Below are positions 8,080-17,317 of a DNA stretch of 64,000 nucleotides, piece after piece. The notes beneath the pieces were generated by a model, which saw only the letters and a list, made by a program, of their open reading frames with translations, had not been told where the DNA came from and did not search any database. The translations under genes were made by a program, and so were the position numbers. The first letter of the stretch is position 1; each line of letters starts with the position of its first letter. Location: the NCBI GenBank assembly GCA_002345505.1, contig DDWJ01000015.1, positions 19,827-83,826 of the forward strand, read 5' to 3'. The stretch is from Caryophanales bacterium UBA2289 (GTDB lineage: Bacteria; Bacillota_I; Bacilli_A; Izemoplasmatales; Hujiaoplasmataceae).

Positions 8080-10521
8080 CTATAAAACCCGTATTTCGTC
8101 AGCTAGATTAATATGTTTTACGTAATTATAATAATAAACGTAACTTAAAAACAAACTGAAAAATACTATCGCATATCCAAGAATTAAAGCAAAATAGTTA
8201 ACGCTCATATTTTTGTAGTAATCAAAAAACAAGAGTAGATTTTTTAAGTAACTGGACAAGATAAAGACTTCTACAAGTCCAACAAGAACCAAAGATAAAA
8301 CTAAGATTAACAATTCTTTGAATAAATTTTTAAAAAGTAATGAATTTGCAGAACCCAATACTTTCACTTTAGAATAATCATTCTTTAGAGCGAAGAATTT
8401 CAAGTAAGTATTATTGAAGACAACGAACATAAAACTAAAAACTACAAATATCGTTATTACTGTAAACAAAGCAAGAACATTTTTGGAGATAGCAATCTGA
8501 TCTTCTAGAGTTGATCTAGCATCAATTAAGTAATACATCTGCCCACCGTAATCTTTGATTAAATCATCGAACAAGTCTTCAGGATTATTAGAATTTATCA
8601 TTATTGAATTATATTTCAAATCCAAAGAATCAATTTTATCAACTAGATTCGTATAAGCGAATTGATCAAAATCAGTTCTTACAAAACCAGCAACCACAAA
8701 ATCAAGCCCTCTTAAATCCGGTGATAAATCCAATTCTAAAATATCACCTTTTTTAATATCATATACAATCTCATATGACTGCGGTAAAAGAATATAAGGC
8801 AATGAGTTATCTATATACACTTGATCTATTTCATCTAAATTATAGTTGAAGTAATCATCAAATTTATCAATGTCTACAGATACTATCATTTTAATCATAA
8901 AACTTGAAGATTCACCCTGTCTAACTATAACTTTTTCATGAATAAACGAAGGATTAACTTCTAAAGTGTCATAACTCTTAATCTCATTTATTAAATTATC
9001 ATCATAATTATGAATATTAGTCATTACGATATCAAAATCATTCGAATCTCTAACTTCTTTAATTTGGTTATCAATAAAGAATCTCACAGTGAGCATAACC
9101 ACAATGACGATTAAAGCGACAAACACTACAGACAAAGACTGATGTATATTCTTATTGTGTTCTATATGTCTTGCATTAAACAAAGAAAACAATGACTTCT
9201 TTTTTGAGAACAATCTAGCTAATTTTTGAGCTATGAAAATAATAATTGATAGACTTAAATAAATAGAAGAAAGAACAATAATCAAAGAATCAAATCTTAA
9301 TGAGAAAGGTTTAAATATTAATACCGCTCCAAATATTATCGCAACAGCCACGAATACATAATGGTTATAAATCGCCAAAACAAAACGCTTATCCCGTATT
9401 TTCTCAATTGAGTTCTTAATATAGAATTTTCTTACTAAAATAAAATTCTTAATCGAAATAAATACAAGTATAATTATGAAGCTAAGTAAAATAATGAGTG
9501 GATTAATAAGGATAAAATCATTTACTCCGTAAAATCTTGCACCGATATAGATAACTAAATGAGCTATGAAAAGTCCGATAATAAAACTAACAAAAATTGA
9601 TATTGTCCACTGAAAGAAGCAAACTCGATAGCCCAATTTTTTATTGTCTCCTAGAGTTTCAAAAACACCAATTTCTTGAAAAATATCTTTTAGAACTATC
9701 AAAAATAAAGAGTTTAAAACTATTATTAATGCCACCAATACCAAAATACCAGCTAAAGCAATACTTGATATATATTCATTGATTAAACTATTAATTTGTT
9801 CTTCATCGACTACTAATCTGATTCCATAATTTTGATAGTTTACATCGTTTAGCAATTTATCATAAACTTCATCAATGTTGTCCGTATTGATGTATATTGC
9901 ATTACCAAAATTGGTTAAATAACTTACATCATAAATCTTTTCAAGCAAATCAGCTTTCTCAACAAAGAAAGCTCTACCACTAAAAAGTCCATTATCGGCA
10001 ATAATTTCTCTTACTGTATACTCATATACATCATTCAATATATAAAAACTAAAAGTGTCTCCAACTTTGAGATTCTTTTCATCTGCTAAACTTTTTGAAA
10101 TAATTGCTTCATCATCCCTGATAGTTATTTCTTTATCAATCAATATCTCAAATTCATGTGGAAGTGAAGAAAGTAATTGCGAGTAAAAAGTATCTTCACC
10201 CTTTTCTGTGAGAACTTGAAGATTAAAAAATGATAAAGCATAATTAATTTCTTCATAATCATCAGTAAGATTTCTTTTGTTAATAAATCTGGCTTCTGAA
10301 TATTCGTCATAACTTATCACAATATCTATATTTGGATAAGCATTTTGAGCATCACCAATAAATACAGTTTTATATATCTCCTTAATCCCCATCATCATCA
10401 TGAATATAGCAAAAATAAGTGATAAAGTAATGATTATCACAGCTGTTGTATTCTTATTATGAAGGGCATTTCTTTTGGCGATTAAAAAACTAAATTTATT
10501 TGTTGTCAATAAACTCACCAT
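8080..10521 (-). CDS. MacB/FtsX-type ABC transporter permease
   Basis: Membrane subunit of an ABC transporter of the lipoprotein/peptide/antimicrobial-export type (Type VII fold). It has an N-terminal helix (residues about 27-48), a large extracytoplasmic domain, three helices with an FtsX-like core near 255-360, more helices around 380-430, a second extracytoplasmic domain (about 470-690), and a final helix set near 690-790. This duplicated FtsX layout at 813 aa is normal for Bacillota. It overlaps the ATPase gene upstream by 26 nt, so the two are co-translated. Substrate unknown. A TTG at 10509 after GGTGAG is an alternative start. Confidence 0.88.
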   Translation of the reverse strand: MVSLLTTNKFSFLIAKRNALHNKNTTAVIIITLSLIFAIFMMMMGIKEIYKTVFIGDAQNAYPNIDIVISYDEYSEARFINKRNLTDDYEEINYALSFFNLQVLTEKGEDTFYSQLLSSLPHEFEILIDKEITIRDDEAIISKSLADEKNLKVGDTFSFYILNDVYEYTVREIIADNGLFSGRAFFVEKADLLEKIYDVSYLTNFGNAIYINTDNIDEVYDKLLNDVNYQNYGIRLVVDEEQINSLINEYISSIALAGILVLVALIIVLNSLFLIVLKDIFQEIGVFETLGDNKKLGYRVCFFQWTISIFVSFIIGLFIAHLVIYIGARFYGVNDFILINPLIILLSFIIILVFISIKNFILVRKFYIKNSIEKIRDKRFVLAIYNHYVFVAVAIIFGAVLIFKPFSLRFDSLIIVLSSIYLSLSIIIFIAQKLARLFSKKKSLFSLFNARHIEHNKNIHQSLSVVFVALIVIVVMLTVRFFIDNQIKEVRDSNDFDIVMTNIHNYDDNLINEIKSYDTLEVNPSFIHEKVIVRQGESSSFMIKMIVSVDIDKFDDYFNYNLDEIDQVYIDNSLPYILLPQSYEIVYDIKKGDILELDLSPDLRGLDFVVAGFVRTDFDQFAYTNLVDKIDSLDLKYNSIMINSNNPEDLFDDLIKDYGGQMYYLIDARSTLEDQIAISKNVLALFTVITIFVVFSFMFVVFNNTYLKFFALKNDYSKVKVLGSANSLLFKNLFKELLILVLSLVLVGLVEVFILSSYLKNLLLFFDYYKNMSVNYFALILGYAIVFFSLFLSYVYYYNYVKHINLADEIRVL

Positions 10522-11173
10522 CTATCAAATTAATCGTTTTATTACAGTATTTTAAATAGTCTTCATTATGAGTAACTAAAATAATAGTCAAATTTTCATC
10601 CTTATTTAATTTCTCTAGTAAATCCATTATTTCCTTTCCTTTTTTCTGATCAAGGTTTCCCGTTGGTTCATCAGCGAAAAGGACTCTTGGGTTATTAACC
10701 AAAGATCTTGCAATCGCTATTCTTTGTTGCATGCCTCCGGATAACTCGTTAGGATAATAATCGCGGTATTCACTCATGCCGACCAAAGCAAATAATTCAT
10801 TAATTTTGTTTTCGTCAATTTTTCCAGCTATTACACTTGCTAAAAGAACATTTTCATAAGCTGTTAAATTAGGTACAAGATTATAAAATTGGAAAATAAA
10901 GCCCAAGTGTCTTTGACGTAATTCCGACACTAAAGCGTCAGTTAAATTATTTATGTTTTGGCCATCCAAGGTAATTTCGCCACTATCAATAGTTTCTAGA
11001 GAACTAAGACAATAAAGCAAAGTTGTTTTACCTGAACCAGATGGTCCAATAATACCTAAAAAATCACCTTCGTTTACACTCATGGTGATATTTTTTAAAA
11101 TATGATGTTTATCTTTTCCTTGTAAATAATACTTATTTAGATTCTTAACTTCCAAGATTGCCAAAGCTATCAC
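10496..11173 (-). CDS. ABC transporter ATP-binding protein (LolD/MacB-like)
   Basis: Nucleotide-binding subunit for the adjacent permease. Walker A GPSGSGKTT near residue 43, Q-loop in FIFQFYNLVPNLTA, signature ELSGGMQQRIAIARS, Walker B VLFADEPTGNLD, and H-loop VTHNED. The NLD after Walker B and the FYNLVP sequence are typical of the LolD/MacB/SalX subfamily. 225 aa, complete. The first possible start is GTG at 11173; an in-frame TTG a few codons later (before GAAGTTAAG) is also possible. Forms a two-gene operon with the permease. Confidence 0.93.
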   Translation of the reverse strand: MIALAILEVKNLNKYYLQGKDKHHILKNITMSVNEGDFLGIIGPSGSGKTTLLYCLSSLETIDSGEITLDGQNINNLTDALVSELRQRHLGFIFQFYNLVPNLTAYENVLLASVIAGKIDENKINELFALVGMSEYRDYYPNELSGGMQQRIAIARSLVNNPRVLFADEPTGNLDQKKGKEIMDLLEKLNKDENLTIILVTHNEDYLKYCNKTINLIDGEFIDNK

Positions 11174-11230
11174 TACTTTCTAGTTTTTATTATCTAAATA
11201 ATATCATTATAAAGGTTTTATTTCAATGTT

Positions 11231-11266
11231 AAAAGAAAAAACCCATTAATTTGGGTTTTCTTTTTT
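11231..11266 (-). terminator. Terminator overlapping the stop codon of the 11.2-kb membrane gene
   Basis: 15-bp A/T-rich stem (arms 11231-11245 and 11252-11266) with ACCCA/TGGGT at its core. The stop codon of the gene sits in the 6-nt loop. Confidence 0.85.
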
Positions 11267-11731
11267 TACTTTACATTTAACGTGATTTGCTTCATGCTTT
11301 AGCCAGAAGAAGCCTAAAACGAGAAGCGCTAAAGCGAGTAATTTATAAGGCAATCCCGCTAAAGGTAATACAGCTACTGCGAATGTGATTCCTATTGTAG
11401 AAAAGAAGGCTATTACGCAAGGGGTACAACCATATGTCAACATACCAAATATCACAGCGGCTCCTGACATAAATGATCCTTTGCCTTCTCTACCGGTCAA
11501 CTTTACTAAAGCGGTTGAGACATTCCACATAAAAGCACTAATAAATGCCATAACTATATTCAATATAATATTACCAATTACTAAGAAGACACCATATTCC
11601 TCTAACATTCCATCGTACCCGATATTTAAGAAATCAAGCAAAGTATATAATCCAATAAAGATTATAAACACAATAGAACCTTGAATTATGTATTTTTTTT
11701 CTCTTTGCATACTTAGAATCGTAGTAAACAT
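11246..11731 (-). CDS. Small polytopic membrane protein with GCTPC motif
   Basis: About 161 aa with four or five hydrophobic helices. A helix-associated pair of cysteines (GCTPCVIAFFSTIGITFA) resembles CcdA/thiol-redox membrane proteins and some metal-handling membrane proteins, but I cannot assign a family. A basic C-terminal tail follows (KHEANHVKCKVKK). The ATG at 11731 lies 6 nt after GAGGTG; the GTG at 11740 is part of that ribosome site. It is followed by the Fe-S ATPase operon on the same strand but ends in its own terminator toward the ABC genes. A redox or metal function is speculative. Confidence 0.6.
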   Translation of the reverse strand: MFTTILSMQREKKYIIQGSIVFIIFIGLYTLLDFLNIGYDGMLEEYGVFLVIGNIILNIVMAFISAFMWNVSTALVKLTGREGKGSFMSGAAVIFGMLTYGCTPCVIAFFSTIGITFAVAVLPLAGLPYKLLALALLVLGFFWLKHEANHVKCKVKKENPN

Positions 11732-11796
11732 AATCATCACCTCATATTACGTGAATAATTATAACATAATTACTACTCTATTTAATATTTATATGC

Positions 11797-12654
11797 TTAT
11801 GAAAAAATCTTAAGTGTATTCAAGTATACTTCTTTTATTTCTTTGTAAGCCTTTGTGTTTTCATCTAAGAAAACGCCACTGTTGATGCAATCGATGATTT
11901 CTTTATGATAAGCCACTTTCCCAACGAAGTTATATTTGTTTTCTTTAGTGAAATCAATGATTTCTTTTGTTAATCTTGAATTTAAATTATGCTTGTTGAT
12001 ACATATTGCTATCGGCAAATGAAACCCTGTAGCTGCTTTAATGATTCTTTTCAAATCTGAGATTCCTGAAACAGAAGGCTCTGCTACCAAAAGAATCATA
12101 TCAACACCAGACATTGATGCTATAACTGGGCATCCAATACCCGGTGGTCCATCAATGATGACTAAGTCATCTTCCTTAATATAATCCTGAATATTCTTTT
12201 TAACCTTAGTAACTAACAATCCAGAGTTTCCACTACCCATTTTTAATTCAGCTGTAGTAAATACTTGCTTGTCTTCATATAAATGGATTTCACCGTCTAT
12301 TGACTTGACAAAACTTATTGCATTTATAGGACACACATAATTACAAACTCCGCATCCTTCGCACATGTGTTTATTAATTTCATACATTCCATCAGTTAAG
12401 CTAATTGCACTAAACTTGCATGATTCTTTACAAAGTCCACATTGAACGCACTTTTCTTGGTCAATAACTGATTTGTCCAAACCATAATAGTTTTCGCGCT
12501 TTTTAATCTCTTTTATCATTGGCACAAGATGCAAATTAGGTGCTTCAACATCACAATCTGCAAAAACTCGAGCTTTAGAAATATTAATAAAATTACTGGC
12601 AAAGGTAGTTTTTCCTGTACCACCTTTTCCACTTAATATCAGAAGTTTTTTCAT
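11797..12654 (-). CDS. MinD-superfamily ATPase with inserted 2[4Fe-4S] ferredoxin domain (second of pair)
   Basis: P-loop ATPase of the COG1149 type, found in anaerobes next to NifX/DUF5320 genes and thought to act in Fe-S or metal-cofactor handling. Deviant Walker A SGKGGTGKTT at residues 8-17. The inserted ferredoxin domain near 65-115 has two CxxCxxCxxxC clusters (CVQCGLCKESC and CEGCGVCNYVC). Walker B-like VIIDGPPGIGCPV follows near 165. 285 aa. It overlaps the upstream homologue by 4 nt (ATGA), so the two are probably made in equal amounts and may form a heterodimer. Confidence 0.9.
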   Translation of the reverse strand: MKKLLILSGKGGTGKTTFASNFINISKARVFADCDVEAPNLHLVPMIKEIKKRENYYGLDKSVIDQEKCVQCGLCKESCKFSAISLTDGMYEINKHMCEGCGVCNYVCPINAISFVKSIDGEIHLYEDKQVFTTAELKMGSGNSGLLVTKVKKNIQDYIKEDDLVIIDGPPGIGCPVIASMSGVDMILLVAEPSVSGISDLKRIIKAATGFHLPIAICINKHNLNSRLTKEIIDFTKENKYNFVGKVAYHKEIIDCINSGVFLDENTKAYKEIKEVYLNTLKIFS

Positions 12655-13478
12655 ACTTTTCTCACCAATAACGTATCAGCTAATTGTTTAAAATAGTGTT
12701 TGTACTTTATATCTTTGGCAGCTATTTCCCCATTTGAATTTATCAATCCCAATTCTTTATCAAACGGTATTTCCAAAAGTACTTCAATATTTTCAGACTT
12801 TGCAAAATCATTGATTATTTTGTACTGCGAAGCTTTATTTATTACTATACCAACTTCTTTTTCGAACAATTGAGTTAACTCATAGACCATTTTTAAATTA
12901 TGTAAACCGAAAATTGTTGGTTCAGCAACTAATATACAGTAATCTGCATTTTTTATGCTTCCCATGACACTACAACCATTACCTGGTGGGCAATCAATAA
13001 CTACGTCATCTTCGATATCATTTGAAATCTCTATTATCTCATCAATAATTTTTACGCCTGTTTCTTCTTTTATGTTCATTTCGCCACCTATGACTCGATG
13101 GCCTTCAAACTCTGTTTCTTTTATTACTCCTATTGATTTTTTCACTTCACTTATCGCAGATACTGGACAAACAAGTTTACACCCACCGCATGAATGACAA
13201 AGTTGTGAGAAAACTCTTACCTTATCTATTATTATAGCTAAGGCATTAAACTTGCAAAAATCTGCACATTTTCCGCATAGCGTACATATTTCATGGCCAA
13301 CTACAGGAATATCCACTTCAACTTCTTTGACAATTTTATCCCCTTTAAAATATAGATCCCCATTAGGTTCTTCTACATCACAGTCTAAATAAGCTGCGTT
13401 ATTAATAACGTAAGCCAAATTTACAGATATAAATGTTTTACCAGTTCCACCTTTTCCACTTAAGACCGCTATTCTCAA
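12651..13478 (-). CDS. MinD-superfamily ATPase with inserted 2[4Fe-4S] ferredoxin domain (first of pair)
   Basis: Homologue of the next gene, with the same architecture. Walker A SGKGGTGKTF at residues 7-16; ferredoxin insert with CTLCGKCADFC and CHSCGGCKLVC near 63-105; Walker B-like VVIDCPPGNGCSV near 155. 275 aa. It starts one base after the NifX-like gene stop and overlaps the downstream gene by ATGA. The family is paired this way in many strict anaerobes. A role in delivering Fe-S or metal cofactors is inferred from context and not shown. Confidence 0.9.
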   Translation of the reverse strand: MRIAVLSGKGGTGKTFISVNLAYVINNAAYLDCDVEEPNGDLYFKGDKIVKEVEVDIPVVGHEICTLCGKCADFCKFNALAIIIDKVRVFSQLCHSCGGCKLVCPVSAISEVKKSIGVIKETEFEGHRVIGGEMNIKEETGVKIIDEIIEISNDIEDDVVIDCPPGNGCSVMGSIKNADYCILVAEPTIFGLHNLKMVYELTQLFEKEVGIVINKASQYKIINDFAKSENIEVLLEIPFDKELGLINSNGEIAAKDIKYKHYFKQLADTLLVRKV

Positions 13479-13479
13479 A

Positions 13480-13809
13480 CTAAATTAACTCCTTCAAGTT
13501 ACCCTCAAGAAAGTCCTTGATATTATCTTTTACAATTGAATCATTAGGAATAAATACTTTGACATTTCCTTTTAGCAACTCCATTGATTTTTCTCCAATT
13601 CTTGGAGAAATTATAATATCTGCTTTGTGTTTCAAAACAAATTCTGCAGTTTTAATGCCTACACCATGAGGATTGTCTAAATGCTCATTAATGTAGGTTT
13701 CGCCAATTTGTTTTTCCGTATCATAAACATAAAAGTAATTTGCTCTGCCAAAATTTTCTGAAATAAAAGATTTTTCACCGCTTGTTTTTGTTGGTATTAC
13801 AATAATCAT
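13480..13809 (-). CDS. NifX/NifB-C-terminal-like protein (dinitrogenase cofactor domain)
   Basis: Small 109-aa protein with the NifX/NafY/MTH1175-like alpha/beta fold: an N-terminal IVIPTKTSGEKSFISENFGRA segment, a strand with FYVYDTE, and GVGIKTAEFVLKHKADIIISPRIG. In nitrogen fixers this domain binds Fe-Mo cofactor precursors. In anaerobes without nitrogenase, as apparently here, stand-alone copies travel with MinD/ferredoxin ATPases and probably handle an iron-sulphur or metal cluster. AAGGAGATG ribosome site. Second gene of the operon. Confidence 0.85.
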   Translation of the reverse strand: MIIVIPTKTSGEKSFISENFGRANYFYVYDTEKQIGETYINEHLDNPHGVGIKTAEFVLKHKADIIISPRIGEKSMELLKGNVKVFIPNDSIVKDNIKDFLEGNLKELI

Positions 13810-13830
13810 AATAATTCATCTCCTTAAAGT

Positions 13831-13858
13831 GTAATAAGCGACCAAGGTCGCTTATTAC
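13831..13858. repeat. Perfect 13-bp inverted repeat inside the Fe-S operon
   Basis: Arms 13831-13843 and 13846-13858 are perfectly complementary with a 2-nt centre. It lies between the DUF5320 and NifX-like genes. A long T-tract is missing on the minus strand, so it may be an RNA-processing or partial-termination element that sets the ratio of the two proteins. Confidence 0.7.
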
Positions 13859-13861
13859 TTA

Positions 13862-14077
13862 TTATTTTTCTTCTAAGTTCTTGTCGATATCTTTTAGTCT
13901 TTGTTCTAATAGTTCTTTTTCCTTTAACAAATCTTCTTTTGTGTAAGAGTACTGAGTATTTCTTCCATAACCCATTCCAAAACCAGTTCCAAAACCTGCT
14001 TTGCGGTTACAATTACCCATTCTTCTCCCTGTTAAAGGCCCATAACCATTAGGTCCAGTCCCATCTCTTCTCGGCAT
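13862..14077 (-). CDS. DUF5320 family protein
   Basis: Short protein beginning MPRRDGTGPNGYGPLTGRRMGNC, the hallmark of DUF5320, with a Gly/Arg-rich segment and a C-terminal coiled coil (LKEKELLEQRLKDIDKNLEEK). I place the start at 14077, where GGAGGTG lies 5 nt upstream; a farther Met at 14116 would put this ribosome site inside the gene. 71 aa. The family occurs almost only in anaerobes beside NifX and MinD/ferredoxin genes, as here; function unknown. Confidence 0.88.
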   Translation of the reverse strand: MPRRDGTGPNGYGPLTGRRMGNCNRKAGFGTGFGMGYGRNTQYSYTKEDLLKEKELLEQRLKDIDKNLEEK

Positions 14078-14148
14078 AATAACACCTCCATTTTTGACAT
14101 ATGTCAATAACTTCAACTTTATTATACCACTATAAAAACAATTGTCAA

Positions 14149-15375
14149 CTATTCTCTTTCAAAAGGCATGGACATACACCTAGGTCCGCCTCTACCTCTA
14201 GATAATTCACTGGATGGCATTTTGTGAATTTTAATCCCATTTTTTTCTAAAAGGCTATTAGTAATATGATTTCTTTCATAAACAATTACTTCGCCCGGTC
14301 TAATTACAATTGTATTAGCTCCGTCATTCCATTGTTCTCTATCGCTCGCAACTGGGTCGTCTTCACCACCACATGGAATAAGGGTAATTTTTCTTTCCAA
14401 GTACTTAGATAAGATGTCGTCTAATTTCCCTTCGATAGGCAATACGTCGAGTTTTTCTTTATGCGTTTTTGATCTTGTTACTTCATATGCTTTGATTTCG
14501 TGTCTTAATTCTTGATGAATTAAAAATTTATCATAATCAACCTGCGTAAATACTGTATCTAAATGCATAAATGCTCTACTCTTAGGGATATCAAAAGCTA
14601 AGACTATTTCAAAATCAGTTTTATTATAATAAAACAAGTTTTTTGCAAGTCTTTCGATTGCTGCCGGATGGGTTCTTTCAGAAACCCCAACAGCCAATAT
14701 CTTGTCATTTAAAACAAGAATGTCTCCACCTTCTAATGTTGGCACCATTTGACGATTATAGTAATGAGGAATATCTTTGTTTCCGTATATTGGATGATAT
14801 TTAAAGATATATTCACCATAGATGGTTTCCCTCGATCTCGTTACTGAAAACATCTTTGAGATTGATACTCCATTAGCAATAATTGAAAATGGGTCTCTGG
14901 TAAAATATAAATTTGGCATTGGATCAGTGACGAAAGGGTAATCACGAATGTGGTCTGATAAAGTTCTCTTTGTGAAATTGGGAACTTCATCTTTTCTAAT
15001 TCCTGCCATTGTGATACTAACCATTTCCTTTGTATCCTTCATAGAATTTAAGTAATCGAAAATCAACAGTTTTAAAGTATCGCTTGTAATTGCTGCCTCT
15101 TCAATAAACTGATTGATAAATTGATTTTTTACTTCATCAGAAGTTTCTAATGCTTCAGCTACCAAATCAACTAGATATAATACTTCAACGCCATTTTTTC
15201 TAAAAATGTCCGCAAAAGCATCATGTTCTTTTTGAGCTAAATCTAACCAAGGTATATCATCAAACAATAGTTGATTCAACCATTTCGGCGTTAGGTTTTC
15301 GAGTTCTCTTCCCGGTCTATGTAAAAGTACTTTCTTTAATTCTTTGATTTCAGATTTCACATTCAATAAACTCAT
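14149..15375 (-). CDS. arcA: Arginine deiminase
   Basis: Hydrolyses arginine to citrulline and ammonia, the first step of the ADI pathway, giving ATP when coupled to ArcB and ArcC and raising pH. 408 aa, typical. Visible active-site elements: FTRDPF, HLDTVFTQVD (catalytic His and Asp) and the nucleophilic Cys in GGPRCMSMPF near the C-terminus. It lies 13 nt downstream of tryptophanase on the same strand and shares its promoter. No ornithine carbamoyltransferase, carbamate kinase or arginine/ornithine antiporter is nearby, so the remaining steps must be encoded elsewhere or absent. Confidence 0.97.
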   Translation of the reverse strand: MSLLNVKSEIKELKKVLLHRPGRELENLTPKWLNQLLFDDIPWLDLAQKEHDAFADIFRKNGVEVLYLVDLVAEALETSDEVKNQFINQFIEEAAITSDTLKLLIFDYLNSMKDTKEMVSITMAGIRKDEVPNFTKRTLSDHIRDYPFVTDPMPNLYFTRDPFSIIANGVSISKMFSVTRSRETIYGEYIFKYHPIYGNKDIPHYYNRQMVPTLEGGDILVLNDKILAVGVSERTHPAAIERLAKNLFYYNKTDFEIVLAFDIPKSRAFMHLDTVFTQVDYDKFLIHQELRHEIKAYEVTRSKTHKEKLDVLPIEGKLDDILSKYLERKITLIPCGGEDDPVASDREQWNDGANTIVIRPGEVIVYERNHITNSLLEKNGIKIHKMPSSELSRGRGGPRCMSMPFERE

Positions 15376-15388
15376 AAAATTCCTCTCT

Positions 15389-16771
15389 TTACTTGATTGG
15401 TTTAAATTCTGCAGTAAAATGCCTTAAGATAGGAGACTCATAAACAAATTCTAATCCTTTTAGTTTTGGCCCTCTCTTACTTACTTCAATCAAACACTCA
15501 GCTACATAATTCAGATGTTCTAGCGTATATGTTCTGCGTGGTATGGTAAGTCTTAAGAATTCTTTATCAGCTTTTAGATTTTCATGAGTGTCAGGATCTC
15601 TACCCAATAAAAGTGATCCAATTTCTACAGCTCTTATTCCACCTTCTAGATACAATTCGTTACAAATAACTTGAGCAGGAAATTGATTAAATGGAATTTG
15701 CGGACAGATTGCTCCACAATCAACGAATACCGCATGTCCACCGGTTGGATATTGAATTGGAACTCCTCCGGCTCTTAATTTATCTCCTAGATATCTAATC
15801 TCATCAAGGCGATACTGTAAATAATCTTCTTCTAAAGCTTCTTTTAATCCGATAGCCAAAGCATCCATATCTCTTCCGGATAAACCACCATAAGTTGGGA
15901 ATCCTTCCATAGGTATCACTCTTACTTGACAAGCTCTGAATAATTCTTCATTGTCTTTTATAGCTATTAAACCGCCGATATTTACAAGACCATCTTTTTT
16001 ACTACTCATTAAAAATAAGTCAGCTAAATCAAATTGTTCTCTCGCTATTTCTTTAACAGATTTATTTTCATAACCTTTTTCTCGAAGTTTGATAAAATAT
16101 GCATTTTCTGCATATCTAGCACCATCGATAACTACTGGTATATTATTTTCTCTAGCAATCTTATTTACTTCACGCATATTTTCTAAAGATACTGGTTGTC
16201 CCCCAGCAGAATTATTGGTGATAGTCATAATAATAGCTGCAACATTTTCTTTCTTCTTTTCAGCAATAATTTCTCTTAGTTTCAATAAATCAAAATTACC
16301 TTTAAACGGATAATCTAATTCAAGATCAAAACATTCTTTACAAACACAATCAATCGCTCTACCACCTGCTAACTCAACATGCGTTCTAGTGGTATCAAAA
16401 TGGATATTTGATATAACATACATCCCCGGTCTTTTAATCAAATTCGGTAAAGCAACTTGTTCAGCTCCTCTACCTTGATGGGCCGGAATCACATACTTAT
16501 ATCCTGTAATCTCTTTAACCGCTGCTTCAAGTCTATAGAAACTTCTTGAGCCTGCGTAGGCTTCATCACCCATCATCAATGCTCCCCATTGGAAATGAGA
16601 CATTGCTCCTGTTCCTGAATCCGTCAAAAGATCAATAAAAACATCTTCTGATTTTAATCCAAAAGGATTAAAACCCGCTTGTTCTAATTTCTTTTCTCTT
16701 TCTGCTTTTGAAATAAGTTTTATTGGTTCCACCATTTTTATTCTAAATGGGGGTAAAGAATAATTTTTCAT
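15389..16771 (-). CDS. tnaA: Tryptophanase
   Basis: PLP enzyme that cleaves tryptophan to indole, pyruvate and ammonia. The PLP-binding Lys is in MSSKKDGLVNIGG near residue 255. FIDLLTDSGTGAMS, GDEAYAGSRS, HQGRGAEQ and SAGGQPVS are family motifs. The beta-eliminating lyase family also contains tyrosine phenol-lyase. The AVEIGSLLLGRDP and RHFTAEF segments match tryptophanase, whereas tyrosine phenol-lyase has a different sequence (with an Arg) at the first of these. 460 aa. AAAGGAGAG ribosome site. First gene of a tnaA-arcA amino-acid-catabolism pair. No tnaC-like leader peptide or TnaB permease is evident. Confidence 0.9.
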   Translation of the reverse strand: MKNYSLPPFRIKMVEPIKLISKAEREKKLEQAGFNPFGLKSEDVFIDLLTDSGTGAMSHFQWGALMMGDEAYAGSRSFYRLEAAVKEITGYKYVIPAHQGRGAEQVALPNLIKRPGMYVISNIHFDTTRTHVELAGGRAIDCVCKECFDLELDYPFKGNFDLLKLREIIAEKKKENVAAIIMTITNNSAGGQPVSLENMREVNKIARENNIPVVIDGARYAENAYFIKLREKGYENKSVKEIAREQFDLADLFLMSSKKDGLVNIGGLIAIKDNEELFRACQVRVIPMEGFPTYGGLSGRDMDALAIGLKEALEEDYLQYRLDEIRYLGDKLRAGGVPIQYPTGGHAVFVDCGAICPQIPFNQFPAQVICNELYLEGGIRAVEIGSLLLGRDPDTHENLKADKEFLRLTIPRRTYTLEHLNYVAECLIEVSKRGPKLKGLEFVYESPILRHFTAEFKPIK

Positions 16772-16823
16772 CTACACTCTCCTTTGCATAATCTACTTAT
16801 GAAAACCCTTTCTTTCCTTAACA

Positions 16824-16852
16824 ATTATACTATAAATACCAACTTTAGTAAA
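16824..16852 (-). promoter_or_regulatory. Sigma-A-like promoter of tnaA-arcA
   Basis: On the minus strand: -35 TTTACT, 17-nt spacer, -10 TATAAT, about 55 nt before the tnaA start. The leader is short and shows no obvious attenuator. Confidence 0.6.
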
Positions 16853-16871
16853 TAACAACTTGGGCGAAAAA

Positions 16872-16902
16872 AAAGATTAGAATCTTATCAATTCTAATCT
16901 TT
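16872..16902 (-). terminator. Terminator after the Nudix gene
   Basis: 12-bp stem (arms 16872-16883 and 16891-16902), 7-nt loop and T-run on the minus strand. The Nudix stop codon falls in the stem. It closes the photolyase gene cluster. Confidence 0.85.
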
Positions 16903-17310
16903 AAATATTATATCTCGATGTAATTTATAGATTTCAATCATGTGACCGATGTTACCTTCTCCAGCGAACTTTTGGGTATCATAGAAATTTTCTTTGATAT
17001 CAATCCAATGAAGTTTGTGAATTTCTTCAACCAATTCTACATCTTCCTTAAGTTTCCCGATAAAAACAATCATTTTCATGTCAATCGGATGCCAAACAAA
17101 GTCCATAAACATCGAAAGTTTTATATCGTTCTTGGTTATTCCGGTTTCTTCAAATAATTCCCTATAAGCACTAGCTAAATAGTCTTCACCGTTTTCAACT
17201 TTGCCGCCAACAAGATTAAACTTACCAATATATGGATTTTTTGCTCTATGACACATTAAAACTTTTTCTTCATTCTTATCCAACACTAAAATTAAGTTAA
17301 ATAACCTCAT
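16894..17310 (-). CDS. Nudix hydrolase, MutT-like
   Basis: 138-aa Nudix protein. The Nudix box GX5EX7REUXEEXGU reads G-KVENG-E-DYLASAY-RELFEETGI (about residues 35-57). The short length and N-terminal LILVLDKNEEKVLMCHR strand resemble 8-oxo-dGTP diphosphatases, which remove oxidised nucleotides. It lies 7 nt after the DUF2177 gene, in the same run as photolyase, so a DNA-damage role fits, but the substrate cannot be read from sequence. Confidence 0.88.
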   Translation of the reverse strand: MRLFNLILVLDKNEEKVLMCHRAKNPYIGKFNLVGGKVENGEDYLASAYRELFEETGITKNDIKLSMFMDFVWHPIDMKMIVFIGKLKEDVELVEEIHKLHWIDIKENFYDTQKFAGEGNIGHMIEIYKLHRDIIFKD

Positions 17311-17317
17311 CTAAAAA

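Noticed and set aside
15389..16771. Tyrosine phenol-lyase
   Set aside because: The segment AVEIGSLLLGRDP and the start FRIKMVEPIK match tryptophanase; tyrosine phenol-lyase differs at these sites.
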